This document shows, piece after piece, positions 9,412-18,802 of a stretch of 53,789 bases of DNA. The translations under genes and the position numbers were made by a program. The DNA is taken from NCBI RefSeq assembly GCF_900187945.1, contig NZ_FYEH01000021.1:1-53789 (forward strand), written 5' to 3'. The DNA is from Arboricoccus pini (lineage in GTDB: Bacteria; Pseudomonadota; Alphaproteobacteria; Geminicoccales; Geminicoccaceae). Positions within the stretch are counted from its first letter, which is position 1; every line of letters begins with the position of its first letter. Below the pieces are notes generated by a model that worked only from the letters and a program-made list of their open reading frames with translations, was not told the origin of the DNA and did no database searches.

Positions 9412-10250
9412 GCGGGGCGCTCCAGCATCGCCTTGCCCTGGCGGGCCAGCATCCAGTCAACGACGAGATTGACGCCGACCGTGAGAATGGCGATGGCGGC
9501 TGCCGGGATGAGCGGTGCCGCGATGCCGAAATTGATCGCCTGGGCGTTCTCGCGCACGAGACCGCCCCAGTCGGCGGCGGGCGGCTGGATGCCCAGGCCC
9601 AGGAAGCTCAGCGTGCTGATGAAGAGGACGACAAAGCAAAAGCGCAGGCCGAATTCCGACATGAGCGGCAAGGTGGTGTTGGGCAGGATCTCGCGGCGCA
9701 TGATCCAGAGCATGCTCTCGCCCCTGAGCCTTGCCACCTCGACGAAATCCATGGCGGCAAGATCGAGGGCCAGGGCCCGCGCGAGGCGAAAGACGCGGGT
9801 CGATTCCAAGATCGCGATGACAACGATCAGGACCGGCACCGAGGTGCCCATGACCGAGAGGACGAGGAGCGCGAAGAGCAGGGTCGGGATCGCCATCAGC
9901 GCATCGACGATCCGGCTCAGGACCTGATCGACCGCGCCCCGGCCGAGCGCGGCGATGAAGCCACCCAGCACGCCGATCACGAAGGCCAGTGCCGTGACGG
10001 CGAGCGCGATGCCGATCGTCAGTTGGCCGCCCTCCAGCATGCGGCTCAGCATGTCGCGACCCAATTGGTCGGTCCCAAGCCAGTGCTCGGCGGTAAAGCC
10101 TTCCCAGAGGCCGCCCACGGGATCGGCCGGATCGTAGGGCGCGATCCAGCCGGCGAGAATGGCGCAAAGCGCGTTGCCGACGACGATGACGAGCCCGATC
10201 CAGGCGCTCAAGCTGGCCTCCCTCAAGGCACGGAAGAACGCTTTCATCAT
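9408..10250 (-). CDS. Peptide-type ABC importer permease (DppC-like)
   Basis: The 280-aa membrane protein has a short cytoplasmic N-terminus, about six hydrophobic segments, a WLGTDQLGRDMLSR motif after helix 1 and an EAA-type loop (DFVEVARLRGESMLWIMRR), the hallmarks of DppC/OppC. It overlaps its neighbours by 4 bp on both sides. The solute is not evident, but genes upstream encode oxidative and hydrolytic enzymes rather than peptidases of peptide nutrition. Confidence 0.92.
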   Translation of the reverse strand: MMKAFFRALREASLSAWIGLVIVVGNALCAILAGWIAPYDPADPVGGLWEGFTAEHWLGTDQLGRDMLSRMLEGGQLTIGIALAVTALAFVIGVLGGFIAALGRGAVDQVLSRIVDALMAIPTLLFALLVLSVMGTSVPVLIVVIAILESTRVFRLARALALDLAAMDFVEVARLRGESMLWIMRREILPNTTLPLMSEFGLRFCFVVLFISTLSFLGLGIQPPAADWGGLVRENAQAINFGIAAPLIPAAAIAILTVGVNLVVDWMLARQGKAMLERPA

Positions 10251-11197
10251 CGGGGGTGCCTCAGACGCGGGTTGGCGAGGATGCCCACGATGTCGGCCAG
10301 GAGATTCAAGAGCACATAGACGAGGGCGAAGATCAAAACGCAGGCCTGGACGACCGGCATGTCGCGCTTGGAGACCGCGTCGACGAGATATTGCCCCATG
10401 CCCGGATAGACAAAGACGACCTCGACGACGACGACGCCCACGACCAGATAGGCAAGGTTCAAGGCGACGACGGTGACGATCGGACCCAGGGCGTTGGGCA
10501 GCGCATGCTGGATGACGATGCGCCAGGGCTTGATGCCCTTGAGCCGTGCCATCTCGATATAGGGCCGCTGCAGCACGTCGATCACCGCTGCGCGCGTCAT
10601 GCGCATCATATGGGCCATCACGACGAAGGTTAAGGTGAGCGCCGGCAACGCCATGGCGTAGACGCGCTCGAAGATGCCCATGCCCGGCTCCACCAGGGCC
10701 AGGCTCGGGAAGAGCTGGAGATTGGTCGCCAGGATGATGATGAGCAGATAGCCCATGAAGAACTCGGGCACGGAGATGGTGGCCAGGGAGAAGGTCGAGA
10801 TGATCTTGTCGAGGGCGCGATCCTCGAAGATCGCGGCCAGCAGGCCCAGCGCAATGGCGAGCGGCACGGCCACGAGTGCCGCCAGGCCGGCCAGGGCAAG
10901 CGTATCCATCAAACGCGGCACCAATTGCACCGAGACGGGCTCGTTCGTCGTCAGGGAGTTGCCGAAATCACCCTTGAGGAAGCCTTCGAGCCAGCGCCCG
11001 TAGCGGACATAGGCCGGGTGGTCGAGATCAAGTTCGCGATGGATCTCGGCCACGGCCTCGGGCGTGGCACCCTGGCCCAGGATCGCCGTGGCGACGTCGC
11101 CCGGCAGCAGCTCGGTCACCGAGAAGATGAGGACCGAGACGACGAAGATGGTGATCACACCAAGTGCCAGGCGGCGCAGCGCCAGCTTGAAGATCAT
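10247..11197 (-). CDS. Peptide-type ABC importer permease (DppB-like)
   Basis: The 316-aa protein starts with the classical DppB pattern (helix 1, then ELLPGDVATAILGQGATPE, then LDHPAYVRYGRWLEGFLKGD) and carries an EAA loop (YIEMARLKGIKPWRIVIQH). About six membrane segments are visible. It pairs with the DppC-like protein immediately downstream. The substrate-binding protein gene ends 15 bp upstream. Confidence 0.92.
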   Translation of the reverse strand: MIFKLALRRLALGVITIFVVSVLIFSVTELLPGDVATAILGQGATPEAVAEIHRELDLDHPAYVRYGRWLEGFLKGDFGNSLTTNEPVSVQLVPRLMDTLALAGLAALVAVPLAIALGLLAAIFEDRALDKIISTFSLATISVPEFFMGYLLIIILATNLQLFPSLALVEPGMGIFERVYAMALPALTLTFVVMAHMMRMTRAAVIDVLQRPYIEMARLKGIKPWRIVIQHALPNALGPIVTVVALNLAYLVVGVVVVEVVFVYPGMGQYLVDAVSKRDMPVVQACVLIFALVYVLLNLLADIVGILANPRLRHPR

Positions 11198-11212
11198 GGG
11201 CTGCCGCCTCCC

Positions 11213-12796
11213 TCAAGCCTTGAGCCAGGCTTTCTCGATGATGCGGAAATTCGAGAGCTCGTAGGAGGGATGCGGCTCGAAGCCCTCGACCTTGGCGCCG
11301 CGCCCGTCGACGAAGTCTGCAAAGGTAGCGATCATGTTGCCGCCATCCTCATGGACCATCTTTTGCAGATCCCAGTAGATGGCCTTGCGCTTGTCGAAAT
11401 CGGTAATGCCGCGCGCCTCGACCAGCATCTTGTCGAACGCCGGCCGCTTCCAATAGCTGTCGTTCCAGGACGCGTCCGACGCATAAGCCGTCGAGAACAT
11501 CATGTCCGGCACCGGCCGCCCCATCCAGTAGGACATGCAAAAGGGCTGCTTCATCCAGATATTGTCCCAGTAACCATCGGCCGGATCGCGCTGGACGTCG
11601 ACCAGGACGTTGCCCTTCTTCGCCTGCGCGCGGTAGAGCACGGCCGCGTCCGGCGCGCCGGCATAGGCGGCATCGGAGGTGTGCAGCGTCACCTTGAAGT
11701 CTGCCATGCCGGCCTGCTTCAGGTAATATTTCGATTTGTCGGGATCGTAGGGGCGGATTGGCAGCTCGCTGTTGTAATAGGGATTGGCCGGCGAGATCGG
11801 GTGGTCGTTCCCCTCGGTGCCAAAGCCGTTCAAGATGGTCTTGACCATCTGCTGACGATCGATGCCGTATTTGACGGCCAGCCGCAGATTATTGTCGTCG
11901 AACGGCTTTCTGTCGCAGAGCATCAAAAAGGGATAATGCTGGCCGCTCGTCGAGCGGACGATGGCCACGGTCGGCGCGCGCTGCAAAAGCTGCACCGTCT
12001 TGCGGTCGATGCGGTTCATGACATCGATCTGGCCCGAGATCAGCGCGTTCAGCCTGGCCGTGCCGTCATTGATGACGGTGAGCTCAAAGCGATCGACATT
12101 GCCGCGCCCGGCCTTCCAGTAATCGGGGTTGCGCACGCCGGAGGCCCGCACGCCCGGTTGGAAGCTCTCGAGCTTGAAGGCGCCCGTGCCGATGAGCTTG
12201 GCCCAGTCGGTGAAGTCCTTGGGCACGATCACAAGATGGTAGTCGGAAAAGATGTAGGGCAGGTCGGCATTGGGCTCGGTGAGCGTCACCGTCAACTCGT
12301 GCGGTCCACTGGCCTTGATATCGGCGATACCGGAAAGGATCGACTTGGCCGGCGACTTGGTGTTCTCGCCGCGATGCAGGTTGATCGAGTAGACCGCATC
12401 CTCGGCCTCGAACGCCTTGCCATTGTGGAAGGCGACGCCTTCCTTCAGCTTCAGGACCCAGGTCTTGGCGCCGTCGGCCGTCGCCCAGCTCGTCGCCAGC
12501 TCGGGCGTGGCCTGTCCCTTGGCGTCGATCTCGACAAGGGCGTTGGTGATGGCCGAGACAATCGTCGTCGGCACGGAATCGGTAAGGGTGCGCGGGTCGA
12601 GGCTGTCGGTCGAGCTGCCCCCCGCGATGCCGAGCTTGAGCGTGCCGCCCTTCTTGGGCTCGGCCGCCCGCGCGCTGTCGCTGAGGAGGAAGGAAGGGGC
12701 CAATCCTGCGGCCAGCCCGCCGGCGCCGCCCACGAGGGCGGTCGAGGAAAGAAAACCCCGGCGGTCAAGTCGCATCGTCCCGTTTCCTCTCGACAT
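11213..12796 (-). CDS. Periplasmic solute-binding protein, family 5 (peptide/opine type)
   Basis: This protein of about 527 residues has a twin-arginine signal (LDRRGFLSSTALVGG) and the family 5 binding-protein fold, with a segment like AFHNGKAFEAEDAVYSI. It would be exported folded and deliver solute to the DppB/DppC permease. I chose the ATG at 12796 because AAAGGAAG precedes it at a good distance. An in-frame ATG at 12823 and another at 12775 are alternatives. It may have its own promoter in the 146-bp gap upstream, although it is co-directional with the hydrolase gene. Confidence 0.9.
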   Translation of the reverse strand: MSRGNGTMRLDRRGFLSSTALVGGAGGLAAGLAPSFLLSDSARAAEPKKGGTLKLGIAGGSSTDSLDPRTLTDSVPTTIVSAITNALVEIDAKGQATPELATSWATADGAKTWVLKLKEGVAFHNGKAFEAEDAVYSINLHRGENTKSPAKSILSGIADIKASGPHELTVTLTEPNADLPYIFSDYHLVIVPKDFTDWAKLIGTGAFKLESFQPGVRASGVRNPDYWKAGRGNVDRFELTVINDGTARLNALISGQIDVMNRIDRKTVQLLQRAPTVAIVRSTSGQHYPFLMLCDRKPFDDNNLRLAVKYGIDRQQMVKTILNGFGTEGNDHPISPANPYYNSELPIRPYDPDKSKYYLKQAGMADFKVTLHTSDAAYAGAPDAAVLYRAQAKKGNVLVDVQRDPADGYWDNIWMKQPFCMSYWMGRPVPDMMFSTAYASDASWNDSYWKRPAFDKMLVEARGITDFDKRKAIYWDLQKMVHEDGGNMIATFADFVDGRGAKVEGFEPHPSYELSNFRIIEKAWLKA

Positions 12797-12942
12797 CGGC
12801 GCTTCCTTTAATTGGACGTCCATTATGCTTCAGACCGGCTTAGCAATCGTCGTGCCTAGATGCTAGAGCGGTTTTAATCTTCTGATCCGGCCGGCCAGCC
12901 TCCCTGCGGCATTCCGACCGACCTGCCCGGCCCCGGGCGCGG

Positions 12943-14955
12943 TCAGATCAATTCCCTCGGTATTCTGGCCTCATGGTCCCGCTCATACACGAGGCGGTCG
13001 CCCTCATAGGCCTCGATCCGTGCCCGGACGTGGAAGGCATCGCGATCCGCTCTTAGGCTACTGTAGGTCTCGGTCCTGATCTCCCAACCGTCGCGCGCCA
13101 GCCGCTCGCTCCAATGCGCGCGACCCTCGGCGGTGAGCGGATCGTCGGCGCCGATCTCCCAGGTCTCGCGCGCCACCTCGTCGGTTACCAGGCCGTGCGC
13201 ATCATCCCGCACCGCACCGAAATCATCCTCGATCACGAGCCGGCTGCGGCCTGCCACGACGTCCCGCTCGAAGCGCCGCACATGGCTCGCCTGGCGCAGA
13301 GTCGTCGCGGCCCAGGGGGTGGCGGTCTCGGGTGGCGCGAAGGTGGGAGCCGGCAGGCTGGTCGCCACGCGCAGGGGCAGGTCCAGGCCCGAGCGCGCCG
13401 TCGTGACGGTCAAGGTGGCACGCTCGGGAGAGGGCCAGATCATCGGCCAGTAGGCACTGGAGACCGCCAGGCGCAGCCGGTGCCCGGCCGCCAGCTTGTA
13501 GGCCACCTCGTCCAGGAGCAGCTCGACGTCGTAGACCCGCCCTGGCTCCAGGGGTTCGGGAGCGGCGTGGCTCCTGGCGTGGCAGAGATTGAGGATGCCG
13601 TAGGTGATCCTGGCCGAGGCGCCGTCCGGTGCCACATCGCAGAGCCGGACGGCCACGAAGGCCGCGGCCTTGTCGCTGGCGATGGCGAGCCTGACCCGGG
13701 CCCGGCCCATGATCGCCAGGGGTTCGGGCAGCGGTTTGGTATCGAAGCAGAGCGAGCCGGCATCGTCTTCCCGCTGGTCGAGGGGAAGCTCGGGCCCCAG
13801 CCAGATGGCGCAGTACTCGCCGCTGGCCATACCGCAATCCTGCGGCGAGCGGATCGAGAGGTCCGGCTGGTCGGCTGGCGCCGTCGTCGCCAGTGTGCCC
13901 CGGCCCAGCGTCATGGCCAGGGGGGCCACGCCCGGCGAGGGCAAGGCCGGCTCCGCCACCCATTCACCGGCCCGCTTGGCGTAGAAGCCCTTGGGCGGCT
14001 CGCTGTCCATCATGAAGACCCGATAGGCCGGGTCGTCCTCGGCACCGTTCGCCACGCCCTTCAGCCAGCGATCCCACCAGCGCACAGCCTCCTGCAGGAA
14101 GCCGATGCGAGGCTCGGGTGCCGCGAATTCCGGATATTTATGGATCCAGGGGCCGATGATGCCCTTGGCCGGCGCCTTCAGGTTCTGGACCAGGGCCGGC
14201 ACGGCGTTCTTGTAGGAATCGTTCCAGCCGCCGACCGCCAGCGTCGCGGCCTCGATGGCAGCATAATCCTCGCAGACCGAGCCATGGCGCCAATAGGCGT
14301 CGCGCGTCTGGTGACGCATCCACGTGTCGAGGAGGATGCTCTCATTCTCGAGGCGGTCCAGCCACATCGCCCGCCAGCGATCGCCCACCAAGGCCGGATC
14401 GGGTGGCCGCGAGGAATAGGCCAGCATGGTGGCGGCCCAACCCAGATTTTCGTTCAGGAGGCAGCCGCCTTTATAGTGGATGTCTTCGGCGAAGCGATCG
14501 ACGGTCGAGCAGAGCGTGATGATGGCCTTGAGGGCGGGCGGCCGCCTGGCTGCCACCTGCAGGCCGTTGAAGCCACCCCAGGAAATGCCCATCATGCCGA
14601 CCGCGCCGGTGCACCAGGGCTGGGCCGCCAGCCACGCGATCACCTCCAGGGCGTCGTCCTGCTCCTGCTTGAGATATTCATCCAGCATGATGCCGTCGGA
14701 ATCGCCGTTGCCGCGCATGTCGACCCGCACGCAGCCATAGCCGAAGCCGGCCATGTAGGGATGCTGCAGCGCATCGCGCCAGACGGTCCCGTCGCGCTTG
14801 CGATAGGGCAGGTATTCGAGCACCGCTGGTACGGGATCTTCGAGGGCATCCTCGGGCAGCCAGAGGCGGGCCGCCAGCCGGCAGCCGTCGCTGAGCGGGA
14901 TCCACATGTTCTCGATGGTGCGGACAGCGCGGGGAAAATCGGTACGGACGGTCAT
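12943..14955 (-). CDS. CocE/NonD-family serine hydrolase
   Basis: The 670-aa alpha/beta hydrolase belongs to the X-Pro dipeptidyl-peptidase S15/cocaine-esterase group. The nucleophile motif GISWGG has Ser125. The frame also shows VDMRGNGDSDG after the third strand, a likely Asp in GGWNDSY, a likely His in GPWIHKYPE, and the C-terminal jelly-roll domain typical of the family. Members cleave esters or amides. The frame is open upstream to 15231, but homology begins at the ATG at 14955, placed 68 bp after the XRE-cupin gene. A role in hydrolysing the imported compound is inferred from the operon. Confidence 0.88.
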   Translation of the reverse strand: MTVRTDFPRAVRTIENMWIPLSDGCRLAARLWLPEDALEDPVPAVLEYLPYRKRDGTVWRDALQHPYMAGFGYGCVRVDMRGNGDSDGIMLDEYLKQEQDDALEVIAWLAAQPWCTGAVGMMGISWGGFNGLQVAARRPPALKAIITLCSTVDRFAEDIHYKGGCLLNENLGWAATMLAYSSRPPDPALVGDRWRAMWLDRLENESILLDTWMRHQTRDAYWRHGSVCEDYAAIEAATLAVGGWNDSYKNAVPALVQNLKAPAKGIIGPWIHKYPEFAAPEPRIGFLQEAVRWWDRWLKGVANGAEDDPAYRVFMMDSEPPKGFYAKRAGEWVAEPALPSPGVAPLAMTLGRGTLATTAPADQPDLSIRSPQDCGMASGEYCAIWLGPELPLDQREDDAGSLCFDTKPLPEPLAIMGRARVRLAIASDKAAAFVAVRLCDVAPDGASARITYGILNLCHARSHAAPEPLEPGRVYDVELLLDEVAYKLAAGHRLRLAVSSAYWPMIWPSPERATLTVTTARSGLDLPLRVATSLPAPTFAPPETATPWAATTLRQASHVRRFERDVVAGRSRLVIEDDFGAVRDDAHGLVTDEVARETWEIGADDPLTAEGRAHWSERLARDGWEIRTETYSSLRADRDAFHVRARIEAYEGDRLVYERDHEARIPRELI

Positions 14956-15022
14956 GGCAGAATTCAGTCGGAGAGTTACACGAGGGCGGCCCCGACATGG
15001 CTGGCAGGACCGGGCCCAAAGG

Positions 15023-15646
15023 TCAAAAGCTGGGCGGGGTGATCGCCCAGACCACCCGGGTCGGCACCGTGCCCGGGTTGCGATAGCGATGCGGCCGGGT
15101 GCTCTCGAAGGCGAAGCTGTCGCCGGCCTCCAGGATGTGCAGCCGGTCCTCGATCCAAAGCTCCAGCAAGCCCTCGAGGATAAGCCCGGCTTCCTCGCCC
15201 TCGTGGTCGTAGCTCTCTTTGCTGCCGGCACCCGGCTGGATGGTGCAGAGCAGGAGCTCGAGCGTGCGATCGAGGTCGGGGACCAGAAGCTCGTCCTTCA
15301 GGCCCAGCCCCTCCATCTTGAGGACGCGCCGCCGTCCGGCCCTGACGATGAAGGGCTCGTCCTCCGCCGGTGGCAGGCTGGCCTCATGGCGGAAGAACCA
15401 GCCGATCGTGACGCCAAGGGCAGAGGCGATCGCCTGGAGCTGGCGGATCGAGGGCGTGGAGATGCCGCGTTCGACCTGGCTTAGATGACCGAGCGACATT
15501 TCGCAGAGGGATGATAGCTTTGAGAGCGTCATGAGCCGCTGCTGACGCAGATCGCGAATCTGCGGACCCAGAAGGGCTACGGGATCAGAGGCCGGGTCCA
15601 GAGCCTGGCCATCACCCTCCCAGTCGGGGCTGCCATCGTCGTTCAT
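15023..15646 (-). CDS. XRE-family regulator with C-terminal cupin domain
   Basis: The 207-aa protein has an XRE helix-turn-helix (about 30-85, with LSQVERGISTPSIRQLQAIA) and a cupin sensor domain (about 130-205, GEEAGLILEGLLELWIEDRL). Regulators of this type sense a small molecule of the pathway they control. It overlaps the FAD oxidoreductase gene by 4 bp and lies inside the operon it probably regulates. The paired dyads at 18445-18531 are its best candidate operators. Confidence 0.9.
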   Translation of the reverse strand: MNDDGSPDWEGDGQALDPASDPVALLGPQIRDLRQQRLMTLSKLSSLCEMSLGHLSQVERGISTPSIRQLQAIASALGVTIGWFFRHEASLPPAEDEPFIVRAGRRRVLKMEGLGLKDELLVPDLDRTLELLLCTIQPGAGSKESYDHEGEEAGLILEGLLELWIEDRLHILEAGDSFAFESTRPHRYRNPGTVPTRVVWAITPPSF

Positions 15647-17277
15647 GCGCGCCTGGCCTTGACGTCACGCAGGATCTCGCGCGCGGCATTGTGGCCGGGA
15701 ATACCCGAGACGCCGCCACCCGGGTGCATCGACGAACCGCAGACATAGAGCCCTTTGATGGGCGTGCGGTAATCCGCATAGCCCGAGATCGGGCGCTGAA
15801 AGAAGAGCTGGTCGCTCGCGAGTTCGCCGTGGAAGATGTGGCCCTGCGGCAGGCTGACGATGTTCTCGATGTCGGGGGGCAGCAAAAACTGCGCATTGAT
15901 GACGTCGCTGGAAAATCCCGGCGCGTATTCTTCGATCGAATCGAAGACGATCTTCTTGAATGTGTCTTTCTCGGTGGCCCAGTCGCCGCCTTTCAATTCA
16001 TAGGGTGCGTGGCCGCCAAAAAGGTTGACGACGTGCTTGCCTGGAGGTGCCAGCGTCGTGTCCACCATGGTCGGCACGACCGGGGTGATGAAGGGCCTGG
16101 AGGAGTACCAGCCATGCTTGGCATCGTCATAGGCCCGCTCGAGATAGTCGATGTCGGGGGCGATGTGCATGTAGGTGGGATAGCTGAAACTGCCCAGTGC
16201 CCCCTCGCGCCGCACACGGTCCAGCATCCGGTATTGCGGCGGCCGCTCGCAGGCGATGTTCATCTTGAAGGCGGTCGAGAAGCAGCGATAATTCCTGATC
16301 TCGCGCAAGACCTCGGCTGGCAGGTGCGCCTCGCCCACCATGTCCAGGTAGAGGGACTTGGCGTTGGCGTTGGAGATGATGATCGGTGCTTGGTAGTCGT
16401 CGCCCTTGGTGGTGAGGACGCCGGTCGCCCGCCCGTTGCTGACGCGCACCTCGGCGATCCTGGCACCGGTCTTGATCTCCACGCCCTTCTCGCGGGCCGA
16501 GGCGGCCAGGGCCGTTGTGATCGAGCCCATGCCGCCCTTGATGAAGCCCCAGCCGCCGGCCCCTTCGTGCTCGCCCATGATGTGGTGCATGATGACGTAG
16601 GCCGAGCCCGGCGTCTTTGGCCCGGCGAACGTGCCGATCGAGGCGTAATAGGCAAGGACCGCCATGATGCGGTCGTCCTCGAACCACTCCTTGAGGAAGT
16701 CGTAGGCACTCATCGTCAGCATGTCGGCGATGCGGTACATCTTCCGGCCGACCTTGCGGTAGCGCCACAGCAGGGAGGCACCGTCCTTGAAGGTCTTCCA
16801 GTCGCGCCTGGCCGGATCGACGGGTGTTTCCCAAAGGAGCTTGCGGACGATCGTCGCCGCCTCCTGCAGATAGCGGTCGAACTCGGGATAGATTTCGGCA
16901 TCATGCGGCGAGAAACGCTTGAAGCTCGCCTGCGTCCGGGCGTGATTGTCGGAGAAGAGGATGTAATCCTCCCCGCCTAGCGGCGAGACCATGTCGGAGC
17001 AGGGAAGGACCTCGAGCCCGTGCCGCGCCAGCTCGAAGTCGCGGATGATCCGGGGGTGGAGGAGACTCATCAGGTAGGAGAAGATCGAGGCGCGAAAGCC
17101 GGGAGCGATTTCCTCCGTCACCGCCGCCCCGCCGATGACGTCGCGGCCCTCGAGGATCAAGATCTTCTTGCCCGCCCTCGCCAGATAGTTGGCACAGACG
17201 AGGCCGTTATGCCCCGCCCCGATGACGATGGCATCGTAGCGGCTCTGGGTTGCCCCAGCCGATGCGGCCGTGCTCAT
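15643..17277 (-). CDS. FAD-dependent oxidoreductase, phytoene-desaturase-like
   Basis: The 544-aa protein begins with an FAD-binding Rossmann motif (GAGHNG at 20-25, then LEGRDVIGGAAVTEE). It ends with the conserved C-terminal signature of this family (YVCGSSMHPGGGVSGIPGHN). These CrtI/COG1233-type enzymes dehydrogenate or isomerise C-C bonds of diverse compounds. No carotenoid genes are nearby, so a carotenoid role is unlikely and the enzyme probably acts on the compound handled by this operon. It follows the Rieske gene after 65 bp. Confidence 0.88.
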   Translation of the reverse strand: MSTAASAGATQSRYDAIVIGAGHNGLVCANYLARAGKKILILEGRDVIGGAAVTEEIAPGFRASIFSYLMSLLHPRIIRDFELARHGLEVLPCSDMVSPLGGEDYILFSDNHARTQASFKRFSPHDAEIYPEFDRYLQEAATIVRKLLWETPVDPARRDWKTFKDGASLLWRYRKVGRKMYRIADMLTMSAYDFLKEWFEDDRIMAVLAYYASIGTFAGPKTPGSAYVIMHHIMGEHEGAGGWGFIKGGMGSITTALAASAREKGVEIKTGARIAEVRVSNGRATGVLTTKGDDYQAPIIISNANAKSLYLDMVGEAHLPAEVLREIRNYRCFSTAFKMNIACERPPQYRMLDRVRREGALGSFSYPTYMHIAPDIDYLERAYDDAKHGWYSSRPFITPVVPTMVDTTLAPPGKHVVNLFGGHAPYELKGGDWATEKDTFKKIVFDSIEEYAPGFSSDVINAQFLLPPDIENIVSLPQGHIFHGELASDQLFFQRPISGYADYRTPIKGLYVCGSSMHPGGGVSGIPGHNAAREILRDVKARRA

Positions 17278-17342
17278 GTTTCTTCAAGATCCCGTCGCTT
17301 GAGTGAAAAACGCCAGCCCCGAAGGCGCGTGCTTCGGCGCGC

Positions 17343-18422
17343 TTATTCAGCGGCGATCGGCCAGGCGGGCTTGGGTTCGAGCTCGTCCATCACCATGGCC
17401 TGGAAGGCCTTCACCGAGGCCTCGTAGCGCGGAGAGAGCGGGCCCCGCTCATAGATGCCGGCATTGAGGTTGGCCTGCACGCCAGTGATGATGTCCAGAT
17501 CCTCGGTGATGATCTGCGCCGACCATTCGGCTGAGCGCCGGTTCTCCTGGGCTTTCGCGGGCGAGACGTCGTTGAAGAAATACCAGTTGATGTGGCGGAT
17601 GCGACCGGGGCCCAGCGGCTCGATCGTGGCGATCGAGCTGCCCCAGTCGTAAAGGTTCAGCATCAAGAACGGGAAGCGGTAGAAGTAGAGACCTCGCGTC
17701 AGGCCGCCTTCGCGCCTTGGCGCATGCAGATGAAAGAATTTCTGCTCCTGGTGGACGTCGACCCGGTATTGCTCGATATCCATGGCAAGGCAGAGGCCGG
17801 GATGCATCGTCCGGCAATGATAGCATTCGAGATAGTTCTCGCCATAGGTCTTCCAGTCGACATCGCAGTCGCGATCCTTCGACATGAAGTAATGCTGCTG
17901 GTCGAGCGGATAGTCGGCGGCCATGGTGTGGATCGGCCCCAGCCAGTCGATCAGCGAGGGGCCGCCGCGCGTCAATCGGAGGAAGACGAGCCCGCGCCAT
18001 TCCTCGGCATCAAGCTCGTAGAGGCTCCAGGCCTCGGCATCGAATTGGACCTCGCCACCAAAATCCGTGGCCTTGGCCAGCCTTCCGTCACGGCCATAGG
18101 TCCAACTGTGATAGGGGCAGGTCACGCGTTTGGCACAGTGGCCACTCTCTTCGGTCAGGAGCCGGGCGCCCCGATGTCGGCAGACATTGTGGAAGGCGCG
18201 CACCTTGCCGGCATCGTCGCGGATGACGAAGATCGGATAGCCTGCGAGCGTGCCGGTCACATAGTCGCCTTGCTTCGGCAGCCGCTCCGACCAGGAGAAG
18301 AGCATCCAGTTCCGCGCGAAGATCTGCTGCTGCTCGCGCGCGTAGAGCTCGGGATCGCGATACATCGACGCCGGAAGCGTCCATTCTAAACCGCTGGCGT
18401 TCGATGCGCTCGGTGCAGCCAT
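17343..18422 (-). CDS. Rieske non-haem iron oxygenase, alpha subunit
   Basis: The 359-aa protein has a Rieske [2Fe-2S] motif (C81-x-H83 and C102-x2-H105) and a mononuclear iron site in NYLECYHCRTMHP (H202, H207), with a downstream acidic ligand near D310 (EDLDIITGVQ). NYxECYHC is typical of the betaine/carnitine/choline-oxygenase branch of these enzymes rather than classical benzoate dioxygenases. It hydroxylates or demethylates its substrate with O2. No reductase gene is adjacent. It is the first gene of the operon running down to 7792. Confidence 0.9.
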   Translation of the reverse strand: MAAPSASNASGLEWTLPASMYRDPELYAREQQQIFARNWMLFSWSERLPKQGDYVTGTLAGYPIFVIRDDAGKVRAFHNVCRHRGARLLTEESGHCAKRVTCPYHSWTYGRDGRLAKATDFGGEVQFDAEAWSLYELDAEEWRGLVFLRLTRGGPSLIDWLGPIHTMAADYPLDQQHYFMSKDRDCDVDWKTYGENYLECYHCRTMHPGLCLAMDIEQYRVDVHQEQKFFHLHAPRREGGLTRGLYFYRFPFLMLNLYDWGSSIATIEPLGPGRIRHINWYFFNDVSPAKAQENRRSAEWSAQIITEDLDIITGVQANLNAGIYERGPLSPRYEASVKAFQAMVMDELEPKPAWPIAAE

Positions 18423-18444
18423 AGTCCCCGTCCATCCGATTTTA

Positions 18445-18531
18445 TTTCACGAGGATGAACATAAGCCGTCTTGCTTCGCAAGGATTTCAACGGGCTCCGA
18501 TCGGACCGCAGGAAATTTCATGGAGATGAAA
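18445..18531. promoter_or_regulatory. Two copies of a TTTCAy-n4-ATGAA dyad upstream of the Rieske operon
   Basis: A perfect dyad TTTCATGGAGATGAAA lies at 18516-18531, and a degenerate second copy TTTCACGAGGATGAAC at 18445-18460. They are 71 bp apart centre to centre, about seven helical turns, and lie 23-110 bp upstream of the Rieske start. Another small dyad (CTTGC-TTC-GCAAG, 18470-18482) lies between them. The arrangement suits looping by a dimeric repressor, and the operon's own XRE-cupin protein is the obvious candidate. Confidence 0.5.
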
Positions 18532-18566
18532 CGACATTTGCCGGCCGCTATGGTGTGATGAACAGC

Positions 18567-18597
18567 AAAAGGGCCACCTGGAACAGCCGGCCCTTTT
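18567..18597. terminator. Bidirectional intrinsic terminator
   Basis: AAAAGGGCC (18567-18575) and GGCCCTTTT (18589-18597) form a perfect 9-bp inverted repeat with a 13-nt loop. Each strand reads as a GC stem followed by a short T-tract. No intact gene ends here today; the gene remnant at 18803-19042 on the minus strand ends about 205 bp upstream of it. Confidence 0.55.
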
Positions 18598-18802
18598 GCA
18601 CGATGAAAGCAGGAAGCGGCGAGTGTCGGATTTCTAGAGTCGTCTCGTCGTCGCAGCCCCAGATAGCCCAGAGCCGTCAAAGTCGGTGCGACCAAAGCAA
18701 GCGTGGCGGCGGCCGGGCGTGATGCTCAGATCGAACGAAACCAGCAGGCATCGCCCTCGTGGGGCGCCTAGGCGGCGAGGTTGGCGGAGTATGTCTGGCG
18801 GG

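Noticed and set aside
10925-12811. 628-codon plus-strand frame opposite the family 5 binding protein
   Set aside because: It is a mirror frame of a clearly homologous minus-strand gene, with no start signal or recognisable domain.
13114-15042. 642-codon plus-strand frame opposite the CocE hydrolase
   Set aside because: It is a GC-driven shadow; the minus strand carries the catalytic motifs.
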